From: JBCCEV01 sp039030125 | GTDB taxonomy: Bacteria > Pseudomonadota > Gammaproteobacteria > Ga0077536 | DNA length: 23,174 nt | NCBI GenBank assembly: GCA_039030125.1 | Contig: JBCCEV010000058.1 | Span: forward strand, 1-23,174 | Direction: 5' to 3' | Part shown: positions 15,694-21,915 of the stretch, in pieces | Layout: every line of letters starts with the position of its first letter | Position numbering within the stretch: position 1 is the stretch's first letter | Translations under genes and position numbers: made by a program | The notes under the pieces: generated by a model | Database searches by the model: none | What the model was told of the DNA's origin: nothing | Seen by the model: only the letters and a program-made list of their open reading frames with translations

Positions 15694-15977
15694 CTTTTTC
15701 CCAAACTTGGGGAGAATTTCGATGGCTTTTATCGAATCATTTGTAGGCCGTGGGATATCAATAATTAGTGTCCGCAATGAATAACATCTCGGGTAAATCC
15801 TGAGACCTATCCGCTTGACCCCTGGCCACGCCAGCTCCTTTGCTCGGAACTCAAATCCAAACGTATTCAGCGCACTCGTCAGCACCCATAAAAAAAAGAG
15901 CACGCTAAGCGTATGGATGATAGCCGCGTCAAAGTCAGCGCTCTCATGGTTCCGCGCCGTGGCTTGGCCTGCTGTCG

Positions 15978-15983
15978 TAGAAT
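15978..15983 (+). promoter_or_regulatory. Candidate -10 box (TAGAAT) before the crotonase gene
   Basis: TAGAAT in the context GCTGTCGTAGAATC ends 39 nt before the ATG at 16023, almost the same distance as the TAGAAT box before the flavin monooxygenase. There is no consensus -35 at 17-nt spacing. Confidence 0.35.
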
Positions 15984-16022
15984 CTTTATTGTCGATCTAA
16001 AGGCAACCTGTGAGGCTATCAA

Positions 16023-16682
16023 ATGCTCGATTATCAATTACAAGGCGACGTCGCCATTGCGACTCTGGATGATGGCAAGGCTAACGCCGTCGGCCACACG
16101 TTCATCGATGCCGTAGATGAGAGTCTTCAACGCGCTAACACCGAAGCGAAGGCGATATGCCTAGTCGGCCGCCAGGGCGTGTTTTCCGGAGGGTTTGACC
16201 TTAAAGAGTTACAAAAAGGCGAGCAGGAAAGAGAAGCGCTCGTCCGCCGAGGCGCTGAGCTGCTGCTGCGAATTTTCATGCATCCGCAGCCGGTCGTCGT
16301 TGCTTGCACAGGACACGCGGTCGCGGCGGGAGCCTTCGTGTTACTCAGTGCCGATACGCGGATCGGTGCGCTCGGCGACTACAAAATTGGCCTGAACGAA
16401 ACGGCAATCGGGTTAACGCTTCCGGTGTTTGGCTTCGAGTTGTCGAAGGCACGGCTATCGCCCCGCTATCACTCGGCCGCTGTAACCCAGGCCCAACTGT
16501 ACGATGCCTCCCAAGCTATGGAAGTCGGGTTTATCGACAGCGCAGTAGCGTTGGAGGAAGTCGTATCGAGTGCGCTAGAACACGCGGCGTCGTTAAGCGA
16601 AATTGCTGGTGACGCCTATGCGTACAACAAGACCGGGATCCGCCAGTCCACCGCCGATGCAATTGCGGCGAGCCTAAACTGA
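16023..16682 (+). CDS. Crotonase (enoyl-CoA hydratase/isomerase) family protein
   Basis: This 219-aa protein has the crotonase core. VFSGGFDLKEL (53-63) supplies the first oxyanion-hole segment and GHAVAAGAFVLLSADTRIG (98-115) the second. LNETAIGLTLP carries Glu126 where hydratases place a catalytic Glu; the second hydratase Glu is not evident. It lacks the roughly 40 C-terminal residues of classical enoyl-CoA hydratases (about 260 aa), and this compact form is a known branch of the family. It acts on an acyl-CoA thioester (hydration, isomerisation or hydrolysis). It is transcribed away from the acyl-CoA dehydrogenase operon, and its product could complement that set. A GTGAGG ribosome site lies about 7 nt before the ATG. 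Its stop is 2 nt from the convergent stop of the small arginine-rich gene. Confidence 0.9.
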   Translation: MLDYQLQGDVAIATLDDGKANAVGHTFIDAVDESLQRANTEAKAICLVGRQGVFSGGFDLKELQKGEQEREALVRRGAELLLRIFMHPQPVVVACTGHAVAAGAFVLLSADTRIGALGDYKIGLNETAIGLTLPVFGFELSKARLSPRYHSAAVTQAQLYDASQAMEVGFIDSAVALEEVVSSALEHAASLSEIAGDAYAYNKTGIRQSTADAIAASLN

Positions 16683-16684
16683 AT

Positions 16685-16882
16685 CTAGTTGTCAAAACCC
16701 CTGGGTAGCGCTTCGATGATCGGACTTACGCCGCGGCCGGTATTGACCCTGCCGCGGGCGCGCCGGTCGGCGCCAGAACGGCGCTCGGGCCCAGAGTACT
16801 CGAGGTAGTTTCTAATCATGCTATCGGCAAATCGGCGGCGATCAGCTTGGCGACGCAGCGGCAACAGTTGGGGCTCCGACAT
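16685..16882 (-). CDS. Small arginine-rich hypothetical protein
   Basis: This is a 65-aa basic protein. The segment GPERRSGADRRARGR (about 31-45) contains a doubled [E/D]RR pattern seen in many unrelated short bacterial proteins and linkers, and an N-terminal stretch PLRRQADRRRFADSMI precedes it. I do not recognise a family. The ATG at 16882 is preceded by GACTAAAG rather than a strong ribosome site. An AT-rich region with TATAAT on this strand (16925-16930) lies about 43 nt upstream and could be its promoter. Its stop lies 2 nt from the crotonase stop. It is probably a real gene given its fit between neighbours, but it has no assignable role; a nucleic-acid-binding or regulatory peptide is conceivable. 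Confidence 0.5.
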   Translation of the reverse strand: MSEPQLLPLRRQADRRRFADSMIRNYLEYSGPERRSGADRRARGRVNTGRGVSPIIEALPRGFDN

Positions 16883-16904
16883 CTTTAGTCAACCCGTTAA
16901 ATCG

Positions 16905-17020
16905 CATGGATGTCTAATAGAATAATTATATTTATTAATGATTTACAACATTTTTTTACAATCTAGCGCAGAATTCTTCGGGACCCAATATCAAGGGTTT
17001 CAGACACCAATTTAATACAA
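16905..17020. promoter_or_regulatory. AT-rich divergent regulatory region upstream of the cupin operon
   Basis: The 211-nt gap between the small arginine-rich gene and the cupin gene is strikingly AT-rich compared with the rest of the window. It contains TATAAT on the minus strand (16925-16930), TAGAAT on the plus strand (16918-16923), and TACAAT on the plus strand (17016-17021). Two direct copies of TTTACAA (16942-16948 and 16955-16961) are spaced 13 nt apart. It probably holds divergent promoters and may bind a regulator or nucleoid protein. Confidence 0.4.
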
Positions 17021-17093
17021 TATCTGGGAGTCGCATTGGGTCGAATTTCGCCTTTGATCATGAACTTGACGAGCTTTATTTAATTGGAAACGT

Positions 17094-17666
17094 ATGAATA
17101 AGGGCCAAACCGCTGAAGATGCGGTGGATGTTTACAGCGAGCCGGACCATGAATGTCTCTACGATAACAGGCATGTCTATGCCTACCGGGTGCGCATCGC
17201 GCCCGGGCAACAAACGCTCTGGCATCGCCATACCGAAGATACGATTTACTTCTCGCTGGCTTCGGGGCGCGGCCACGAAGAGCTAATCGATGTGCCCACG
17301 AAAGTTACCGAACTCCCCTGCGGCGGGATCTTTTCCAGACTCCATAAAAACCAGCCACTCGTCCATAGAGTCAGCAATGTGGGCGAGCGCGATTTCAATC
17401 TAATCGGCGCCGAAGCACGAGCTTCCGCGGCGACTTCTCCGCCCAATTTGCCGCTTAATGCTATTCTCGAAACCGCTCGTTTCGTGGTTTATGAAATTTC
17501 CTCATTCTTCGAGCTGACTAATGGCGAGCGTGTCACCGGCTTGCTGGTATCGACCGTCAATCAGAAGAGCCCCGCACTCAACGTTGGTGAATCTCGATGG
17601 TTACAAGATTCAGCCGCGGTAGGTTTAGCGCGAGGCTTTCAAGGCTTCCTCGCGGTGTGGCGCTAA
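17094..17666 (+). CDS. Cupin-domain protein
   Basis: This 190-aa cytosolic protein with no signal peptide has a cupin core. The first motif is WHRHTEDTIYFSLASGRG, giving metal ligands His44, His46 and probably Glu48. The second motif includes LVHRVSNVGERDFNLIGAE with His91. The C-terminal part (about 125-190) has a strand-rich pattern that could be a second, degenerate cupin without ligands. Cupins range from dioxygenases and isomerases to small-molecule sensors; the activity here is unknown. It is the first gene of a tightly coupled trio, its TAA stop overlapping the ATG of the MEKHLA gene (TAATG). An AT-rich region lies upstream. No strong Shine-Dalgarno is seen before the ATG at 17094, only a weak GGAAA. 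Confidence 0.85.
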   Translation: MNKGQTAEDAVDVYSEPDHECLYDNRHVYAYRVRIAPGQQTLWHRHTEDTIYFSLASGRGHEELIDVPTKVTELPCGGIFSRLHKNQPLVHRVSNVGERDFNLIGAEARASAATSPPNLPLNAILETARFVVYEISSFFELTNGERVTGLLVSTVNQKSPALNVGESRWLQDSAAVGLARGFQGFLAVWR

Positions 17667-18166
17667 TGCGAATCGCGCCCGAGGCGCCAAGTTCTACTAA
17701 TTCTTGGCGCTTAGATCATGCCAAGCTCATTACCGACAGTTTCATCAGGTTCACCGGCGATCACCTGCTCGACCATGGCATCGCCATGGACTGCGGCGAG
17801 ACCCTGTACCACGCGCCATTTGTTGTACTCTCGCATGGCACTGAAACAGACCCCATCTTCAACTATGCCAATTTGACAGCGCAGCGACTATTCGAATTTC
17901 CATGGGAGGATTTCGTACAAATACCATCGCGCCGGTCCGCCGAGCCGCTTGAACAAATTGGACGCGAGCACTTCATGAATAAAGTCAGACAAAACGGTTT
18001 TGTCGCCGACTACCAGGGGGTGCGGATCTCATCGAGCGGCAAAAGATTTCGAATCGCCAACGCGGTCGTTTGGAACCTGATCGATGACGATGAGCGCTTG
18101 CGCGGTCAAGCCGCGGCCTTCGACACTTGGCAATACTTATCAACGCAGACGGGACCCGTAAAGTGA
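17666..18166 (+). CDS. MEKHLA-domain protein
   Basis: This 166-aa protein consists almost entirely of a bacterial MEKHLA domain. Landmarks are LDHAKLITDSFIRFTG (16-31), PFVVLSHGTETDPIFNYAN (51-69), AQRLFEFPWEDFVQIPSR (72-89) with SAEP, DYQGVRISSSGKRFRIANAVVW (115-136) and GQAAAFDTW (147-155). MEKHLA domains are related to PAS domains and are known from plant HD-ZIP III transcription factors; in bacteria they stand alone with no established function. A ligand- or redox-sensing role is therefore inference. The start is the ATG overlapping the cupin stop; a longer frame from 17597 is overlap with the cupin gene. The stop overlaps the GTG start of the SurE-like gene (GTGA), so all three genes should be translated as a coupled unit. 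Confidence 0.9.
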   Translation: MRIAPEAPSSTNSWRLDHAKLITDSFIRFTGDHLLDHGIAMDCGETLYHAPFVVLSHGTETDPIFNYANLTAQRLFEFPWEDFVQIPSRRSAEPLEQIGREHFMNKVRQNGFVADYQGVRISSSGKRFRIANAVVWNLIDDDERLRGQAAAFDTWQYLSTQTGPVK

Positions 18167-18936
18167 CTAAACCACGGATTTTGCTGACCAACGACGACAG
18201 TCACGACTCGCCGCTGTTTCATATCGCGATTGATGCCTTATCCAGCATCGGCGAGCTATCCATCGCGGTGCCGGCCACCGAGCAAAGTTGGAAAGGAAAA
18301 TCCATGAGCCGGCACGATCCAGTTTATGTCGACGAAATCAATGTCCACGGCTTGCCCGCATGGTCAATCACCGGAACACCGGCGGACTGTGCGAACCTCG
18401 CCATTCATGAGCTAATGGACACGCCCCCGGATGTCGTGGTCTCGGGCATCAATATCGGTAAGAACATCGGTTTGGGTTTTGTCTACGCTTCTGGGACTAT
18501 CGGCGCCTGCATAGAGGCAAACATCGCCGGCCTTCCTGGACTCGCGTTGTCGCAAGAGCTGACCCCCGAAGATTTCCGCCATTGGGACGCTGAGCGAGAA
18601 TTTCCCGCTGCCACCACGGCGCTCTTGCAAGCCGAGGTTGGTCATATGGTGAAACGCGTTTGGGAGCATCTCAACCCCCACGAAATCTCGGCGCCGATTA
18701 CGTGGAACGTCAACTTTCCAACCCTGCCCGTTAAAGGAGACGCAGAGGTGGTGCGCACACGGCTAGGCTTCTCAACCTACGGCAGTTGCTTCACCCGCCG
18801 CGGGGACCAGTACCATTTTGGGCTTGCCGAAGCGCAAATTGACGATACCCCAATGACCGATGATCAAACGCTGAAAGCGGGCTCCATTAGCGCAACCCTT
18901 TTGGACATAAAGGATTTCGGACAGAATCTCGCCTAG
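18163..18936 (+). CDS. SurE-like 5'/3'-nucleotidase (survival protein SurE family)
   Basis: This 257-aa protein has the SurE fold. PRILLTNDDSHDSP (4-17) gives the metal-binding Asp11-Asp12, ATEQSWKGKSMS the conserved Ser42, and GTPADC (71-76) and VSGINIGKNIG (93-103) the Asn97 ligand. KAGSISATLLDIKDF is the usual G-x-[IV]-S-x-T-x-L end. SurE hydrolyses nucleoside monophosphates and short polyphosphates with divalent metal. The familiar NDDG is NDDS here. The C-terminus is short of the extended dimerisation arm seen in E. coli SurE. It is not beside pcm or rpoS; instead it is translationally coupled to MEKHLA and cupin genes, so it is probably a paralogue with a specialised substrate. The start is GTG at 18163, four bases inside the MEKHLA gene; a TTG at 18127 would add 12 unrelated residues. 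Confidence 0.92.
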   Translation: MTKPRILLTNDDSHDSPLFHIAIDALSSIGELSIAVPATEQSWKGKSMSRHDPVYVDEINVHGLPAWSITGTPADCANLAIHELMDTPPDVVVSGINIGKNIGLGFVYASGTIGACIEANIAGLPGLALSQELTPEDFRHWDAEREFPAATTALLQAEVGHMVKRVWEHLNPHEISAPITWNVNFPTLPVKGDAEVVRTRLGFSTYGSCFTRRGDQYHFGLAEAQIDDTPMTDDQTLKAGSISATLLDIKDFGQNLA

Positions 18937-18963
18937 GGTTGGTCATCGAGATAGTCGATTTTC

Positions 18964-18978
18964 GGGGCAAAAGGCCCC
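18964..18978. terminator. Short stem-loop after the SurE-like gene
   Basis: GGGGC (18964-18968) and GCCCC (18974-18978) pair around AAAAG, 28 nt after the SurE stop and immediately before a TAGAAT box. No T run follows, so it may be a weak terminator of the cupin operon or an operator covering the next promoter. Confidence 0.3.
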
Positions 18979-18984
18979 TAGAAT
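18979..18984 (+). promoter_or_regulatory. Candidate -10 box (TAGAAT) before the unknown-protein/CmcJ pair
   Basis: TAGAAT is followed 7 nt later by a perfect 6-bp stem-loop, GGCAGC-CATT-GCTGCC (18992-19007). If transcription begins near 18991, the transcript would start with that hairpin. The ATG of the next gene is at 19040. A -35 match is not evident. Confidence 0.35.
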
Positions 18985-18991
18985 GGGCAGT

Positions 18992-19007
18992 GGCAGCCAT
19001 TGCTGCC
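18992..19007 (+). repeat. Perfect 6-bp stem-loop in the presumed 5' leader
   Basis: GGCAGC and GCTGCC pair around CATT, 33 nt before the ATG at 19040. Its position at the expected 5' end of the transcript suggests an mRNA-stabilising or regulatory hairpin, if the TAGAAT box is a promoter. Confidence 0.35.
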
Positions 19008-19039
19008 TACACTTACCTAATAATTACGAGCTATCGCCC

Positions 19040-19633
19040 ATGGCCGACCCGTCGCGAATGTCCGTCGCGAAGCGTCTTGCAAACCTCGGTTTAAAAAAGA
19101 CGCTGATCGCGGTGCCGAAGAACAACGTTTACAACGTCAATCGGGTGAAATCTCTCGATGGTAACGTCGAGTTAACGCGCATCGCCTCGTTTTCCTCGGA
19201 TCACGTTCCAATTATCGGTCGGGTAGGCGTACCCGATCCGCAGCTAGGCATCCCGTGGAAAAAAAGCATGCCGTTTTATGGCAAGTGGTTTGACGATATT
19301 GGCGGCACCGATCCAGGTTATCAACTGAGGAGAAACATCTCCTCGATGTCACACGACAGCATGCTGGAGCAAATTGGACGCGATGATCAGTATGCTTTAG
19401 TCGGTAGTTACTATTCGGTGTTTCAAACCATTATGAAAGTGAAGCGGCGCGCGCCGCTGGTCCTAATCGACGATACTTACCTGCCGCTGGTCAGCTTCCC
19501 GGTGATTTTGCCGAAGATCGGTAATGACGAGATTGAAAGCAAACTTCTCAATGTTTTGAAGATCATGCTGAAACCGGACGTCGAAGAAGCCAACCTTGAG
19601 TCAACTGCGGGGATAGAAGTTAGCGAAGGTTAG
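19040..19633 (+). CDS. Unrecognised 197-aa protein upstream of the CmcJ/NvfI oxygenase
   Basis: I do not recognise this family. The protein has a basic N-terminus (SVAKRLANLGLKKT) and a central segment PFYGKWFDDIGGTDPGY. Near 115-150 it has a hydrophobic strand-rich part around DDQYALVGSYYSVFQTI and PLVLIDDTYLPLVSFPVILP. The overall alternation is faintly reminiscent of PAS-type sensor domains, but no motif proves this. There is no signal peptide or clear membrane segment. The ATG at 19040 is chosen; extending to 18983 would add 19 residues covering the leader hairpin. It ends 15 nt before the CmcJ/NvfI-family oxygenase, so the two almost certainly share a transcript and perhaps a pathway. 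Confidence 0.75.
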   Translation: MADPSRMSVAKRLANLGLKKTLIAVPKNNVYNVNRVKSLDGNVELTRIASFSSDHVPIIGRVGVPDPQLGIPWKKSMPFYGKWFDDIGGTDPGYQLRRNISSMSHDSMLEQIGRDDQYALVGSYYSVFQTIMKVKRRAPLVLIDDTYLPLVSFPVILPKIGNDEIESKLLNVLKIMLKPDVEEANLESTAGIEVSEG

Positions 19634-19648
19634 TTGACGGAGGAAGCC

Positions 19649-20464
19649 GTGATTAACTTTTCCCAGTGTGAATGTGTTGAGAGCACACTCAATTACAGCT
19701 TCGCCGACGGCGAGCGGCCCGCCTTCTACCTCTACGAACCCGTAGCTGGCAAGCCTGCTCCGCTGCCACCGATGGATCGGCGGACGGTTGAAATCTTCGA
19801 TGTTCGCAACGACATGGAATCGCTCACGCTTGATAAAAATGGTTTGTGCGTGGTCCGTGAAGCTTTGCCTGACCTCGACTTCTTCGATCTAGAAACCGTA
19901 GCGCGCGACTATTACCCACAATGCATTGAATTGGTGAAACGAACGACAGGGGCGCAGCAGGTCGTCGCCTTTGATCATAATGTCCGCGATAAGGGACGCA
20001 CCGATGAAGACGGTGTCAGCGGTCCAGTTCGTTTCGCGCACAATGATTACACGGATTTTTCCAGTCCCCAGCGGGTTTGCGACTTAATGGATGATGAGGC
20101 CCGGTCATTACTGCTGCGGCCTTATATGTTCATCAACGTCTGGCGAGCGCTGCGGGGCCCCGTGACCGACCAACCCCTTGCGATCTGCGATGCACAGACT
20201 TTGCAGCCCGACGATTTCATTCCTTCTGATTTGAAATATCGCGACCGAACCGGCGAGATCTACTGCTTTCGCTACAACCCCAACCATCGCTGGATGTACA
20301 TCAGCGATATGCAAACCGATGAGATTATCTTGCTAAAGTGCTTCGATTCCGCGACCGACGGCCGGGCCCGATACACTGCGCATTCGGCCTTCCGCAATCC
20401 ACATGCCAGTGAAGGCTCACCGCCACGGCGAAGCATTGAAGTGCGCTGCATCGCTTTCTTCTAG
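19649..20464 (+). CDS. CmcJ/NvfI-family oxygenase (Fe(II)/2-oxoglutarate-type)
   Basis: This 271-aa protein resembles the family of cephamycin CmcJ, fungal NvfI and related AsaB/CTB9 proteins. It carries GAQQVVAFDHNVRDKG, FAHNDYTDFS, FINVWRALRGPVTDQPLAICDA, LKYRDRTGEIYCFRYNPNHRWMY and DEIILLKCFDSATDGRARYTAHSAF, then SPPRRSIEVRCIAFF at the end. His131 and Asp133 of HND are the likely H-x-D iron ligands; the distal His is probably in NPNHRW (about 213), assigned by pattern only. Known members hydroxylate, desaturate or form endoperoxides in secondary metabolites. GTG at 19649 is preferred because GGAGGA lies 4 nt upstream; a TTG at 19634 would place that site inside the gene. It follows an unrecognised gene by 15 nt, and its stop is 1 nt from the convergent methyltransferase stop. 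Confidence 0.88.
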   Translation: MINFSQCECVESTLNYSFADGERPAFYLYEPVAGKPAPLPPMDRRTVEIFDVRNDMESLTLDKNGLCVVREALPDLDFFDLETVARDYYPQCIELVKRTTGAQQVVAFDHNVRDKGRTDEDGVSGPVRFAHNDYTDFSSPQRVCDLMDDEARSLLLRPYMFINVWRALRGPVTDQPLAICDAQTLQPDDFIPSDLKYRDRTGEIYCFRYNPNHRWMYISDMQTDEIILLKCFDSATDGRARYTAHSAFRNPHASEGSPPRRSIEVRCIAFF

Positions 20465-20465
20465 C

Positions 20466-21206
20466 TCAGCGTCGGCGTGATGCGAAAACGCCGTATTGAG
20501 CCGCGAAAGGGATCCAGCACATATACCTCTCCAGCGGCCGCAGCCACCTTAAGGCACCGGGAAACCAAAACAGAAACGTTTGATGCTCTATCGATAAACC
20601 TTGCCGCCGCAAACGAGCGGCTGCTTCGCGTGCGGTTAGGGTTACGGCATCTCGATCGAAGGGGATCCGCGCCATAATCCAGCGCGTGCCAGGGTTAAGT
20701 GGGTTGTTCTCGAAAACCACTGCTGTGCCACCCACTCGCAGCATCGCGGTTTGCGATCGCAGCAACGAGTCTCGCTCGTTGGGTGACACATGGTGGAGGA
20801 CGCCACTGAAATGTAGCAAACACGCCTCGAATGGCTTGGCGAGATGGTCTTGATCATCCAGAAATTCGATGCGCGCATCGCGGCGCGCCGTGCGGGCCGC
20901 TTCGATACTGCGTTTTGATAGATCGACGCCGCGAATCTCTGCCCTTGGAAACGCCTTCGCTAAAACATCCGTGCCGGCGCCATCACCACATCCGTAGTCG
21001 ATAATCTGCTCAGGCGGCTGCCGCTGCGTGCGTTCCCACCAGCGGGCAAGATACTTGGCCCGCTCGACCGCAAAGTAATCACGCGACTCGCCGCTGAGCG
21101 CCAAGCCCTTCATACACTGTACGTCGTAATCGGCCGCCCAGTTATCAAATTCCGCCTCGCCGGGCTTGGGCGCGGCTGGTGGAGCAGACTGGTGATCATC
21201 GTTCAC
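20466..21206 (-). CDS. Class I SAM-dependent methyltransferase
   Basis: This 246-aa protein has an early FDNWAADYDV segment typical of UbiE/BioC-like methyltransferases. SAM motif I is IIDYGCGDGAGTDVL (about 70), with IRGVDLSKRSIEAA after strand 2, LLHFSGVLHHVSPNERDSLL as the motif II region, and MLRVGGTAVVFENNPLNP as motif III. The C-terminal third (FLFWFPGALRWLRPLERYM) is hydrophobic and resembles lipid- or glycan-associated members; a membrane-proximal role is inference. The substrate is unknown. It converges on the CmcJ/NvfI gene with one base between stops and diverges from the second nitroreductase across 85 nt. Confidence 0.9.
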   Translation of the reverse strand: MNDDHQSAPPAAPKPGEAEFDNWAADYDVQCMKGLALSGESRDYFAVERAKYLARWWERTQRQPPEQIIDYGCGDGAGTDVLAKAFPRAEIRGVDLSKRSIEAARTARRDARIEFLDDQDHLAKPFEACLLHFSGVLHHVSPNERDSLLRSQTAMLRVGGTAVVFENNPLNPGTRWIMARIPFDRDAVTLTAREAAARLRRQGLSIEHQTFLFWFPGALRWLRPLERYMCWIPFAAQYGVFASRRR

Positions 21207-21291
21207 GGCAATTAATCGTTACTCATTGATCTGGCGGCTGAACAAAGCAGCCCTGATATCATGACACGAAATAATTTCATGGAGTCTTGCG

Positions 21292-21915
21292 ATGACAGAC
21301 TTTTCCCAATTGGTGCAGGAACGGCACAGCGTGCGTACCTATGAGGCTGGAGTGGCATTGGATGACCGGGAGCTGCGCGCGATATTCACGGATGTCATTG
21401 AAAGCCCAAGCTCATTCAATATTCAACACTGGCAATTCGTGGTGGTTCGAGACGAGGCGCGAAAGAGTGAATTACGCGGCCTGTCTTTTGGCCAATCGCA
21501 AGTTGAAGATTGCTCTGCGGTGGTTCTCGTTTGCGGCCGGCTCAATGCCTTCGAAGACGCCAACCGGATCTATGCCGACAGTAGCGATGAGCAACGCGAA
21601 AAATACGTTCCCATGATTGAAGGTGTCTACCATGGCAACCCGGCGTTGCAGAAAGACGAAGCCATCCGCTCCGGCTCCATGGCCGCCATGACGCTGATGC
21701 TCGCGGCCAAGAATCGCGGCTGGGATAGCGGCCCGATGATCGGATTTGACGCCGCACAGGTTGGGGAGTACCTCAACCTCGAAAACACCACCCTACCCGT
21801 GATGATGATTGTCATTGGTAAAGCGAAAGACGGCCTGCAGCCAGAGCGGGGCTATCGTCGCCCGCTCGAGGAGGTTGTCCGCCTAGAATCGGCTGACGGC
21901 GACGCCCTCAGTTAG
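21292..21915 (+). CDS. Nitroreductase family FMN-dependent oxidoreductase (second copy)
   Basis: This 207-aa protein begins with LVQERHSVRTYEAGVALDD, the FMN phosphate-binding R-x-S-x-R region. It continues with ESPSSFNIQHWQFVVVRDE, where Ser-x-Asn-x-Gln-x-Trp forms the isoalloxazine contact. Later, DSGPMIGFDAAQVGEYLNL and LPVMMIVIGKA complete the fold. It is only distantly similar to the nitroreductase at 10826-11479, so the two are not a recent duplication. The ATG is preceded by GGAG about 7 nt upstream. The last 8 nt overlap the end of the convergent Rap1a/Tai-like gene. Likely substrates are nitro, quinone or enone compounds. Confidence 0.92.
   Translation: MTDFSQLVQERHSVRTYEAGVALDDRELRAIFTDVIESPSSFNIQHWQFVVVRDEARKSELRGLSFGQSQVEDCSAVVLVCGRLNAFEDANRIYADSSDEQREKYVPMIEGVYHGNPALQKDEAIRSGSMAAMTLMLAAKNRGWDSGPMIGFDAAQVGEYLNLENTTLPVMMIVIGKAKDGLQPERGYRRPLEEVVRLESADGDALS

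Larger units (their letters stand above)
15481..16022. other. Gene-poor divergent intergenic region (542 nt)
   Basis: This is the longest stretch without a convincing gene, between the minus-strand acyl-CoA dehydrogenase operon and the plus-strand crotonase gene. It holds a TATAAT box for the minus strand (15508-15513), a TAGAAT box for the plus strand (15978-15983), a stem-loop (15612-15627) and a 45-codon plus-strand frame (15556-15693) of uncertain status. Longer open frames on either strand (about 61-71 codons between 15688 and 16000) show no family resemblance and poor starts. Confidence 0.6.

Noticed and set aside
15688..16000. Open frames on both strands (71 codons minus, 61 codons plus) in the divergent gap
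   Set aside because: Odd start codons, no ribosome site, no recognisable motif, and mutual overlap; they look like chance frames.
17597..17665. Extension of the MEKHLA protein into the cupin gene
   Set aside because: No domain similarity upstream of 17666, and the TAATG junction is a standard coupled start.
10826..21915. The two nitroreductase genes as a recent duplication
   Set aside because: The proteins share only family motifs and differ widely elsewhere; they are separate subfamilies.
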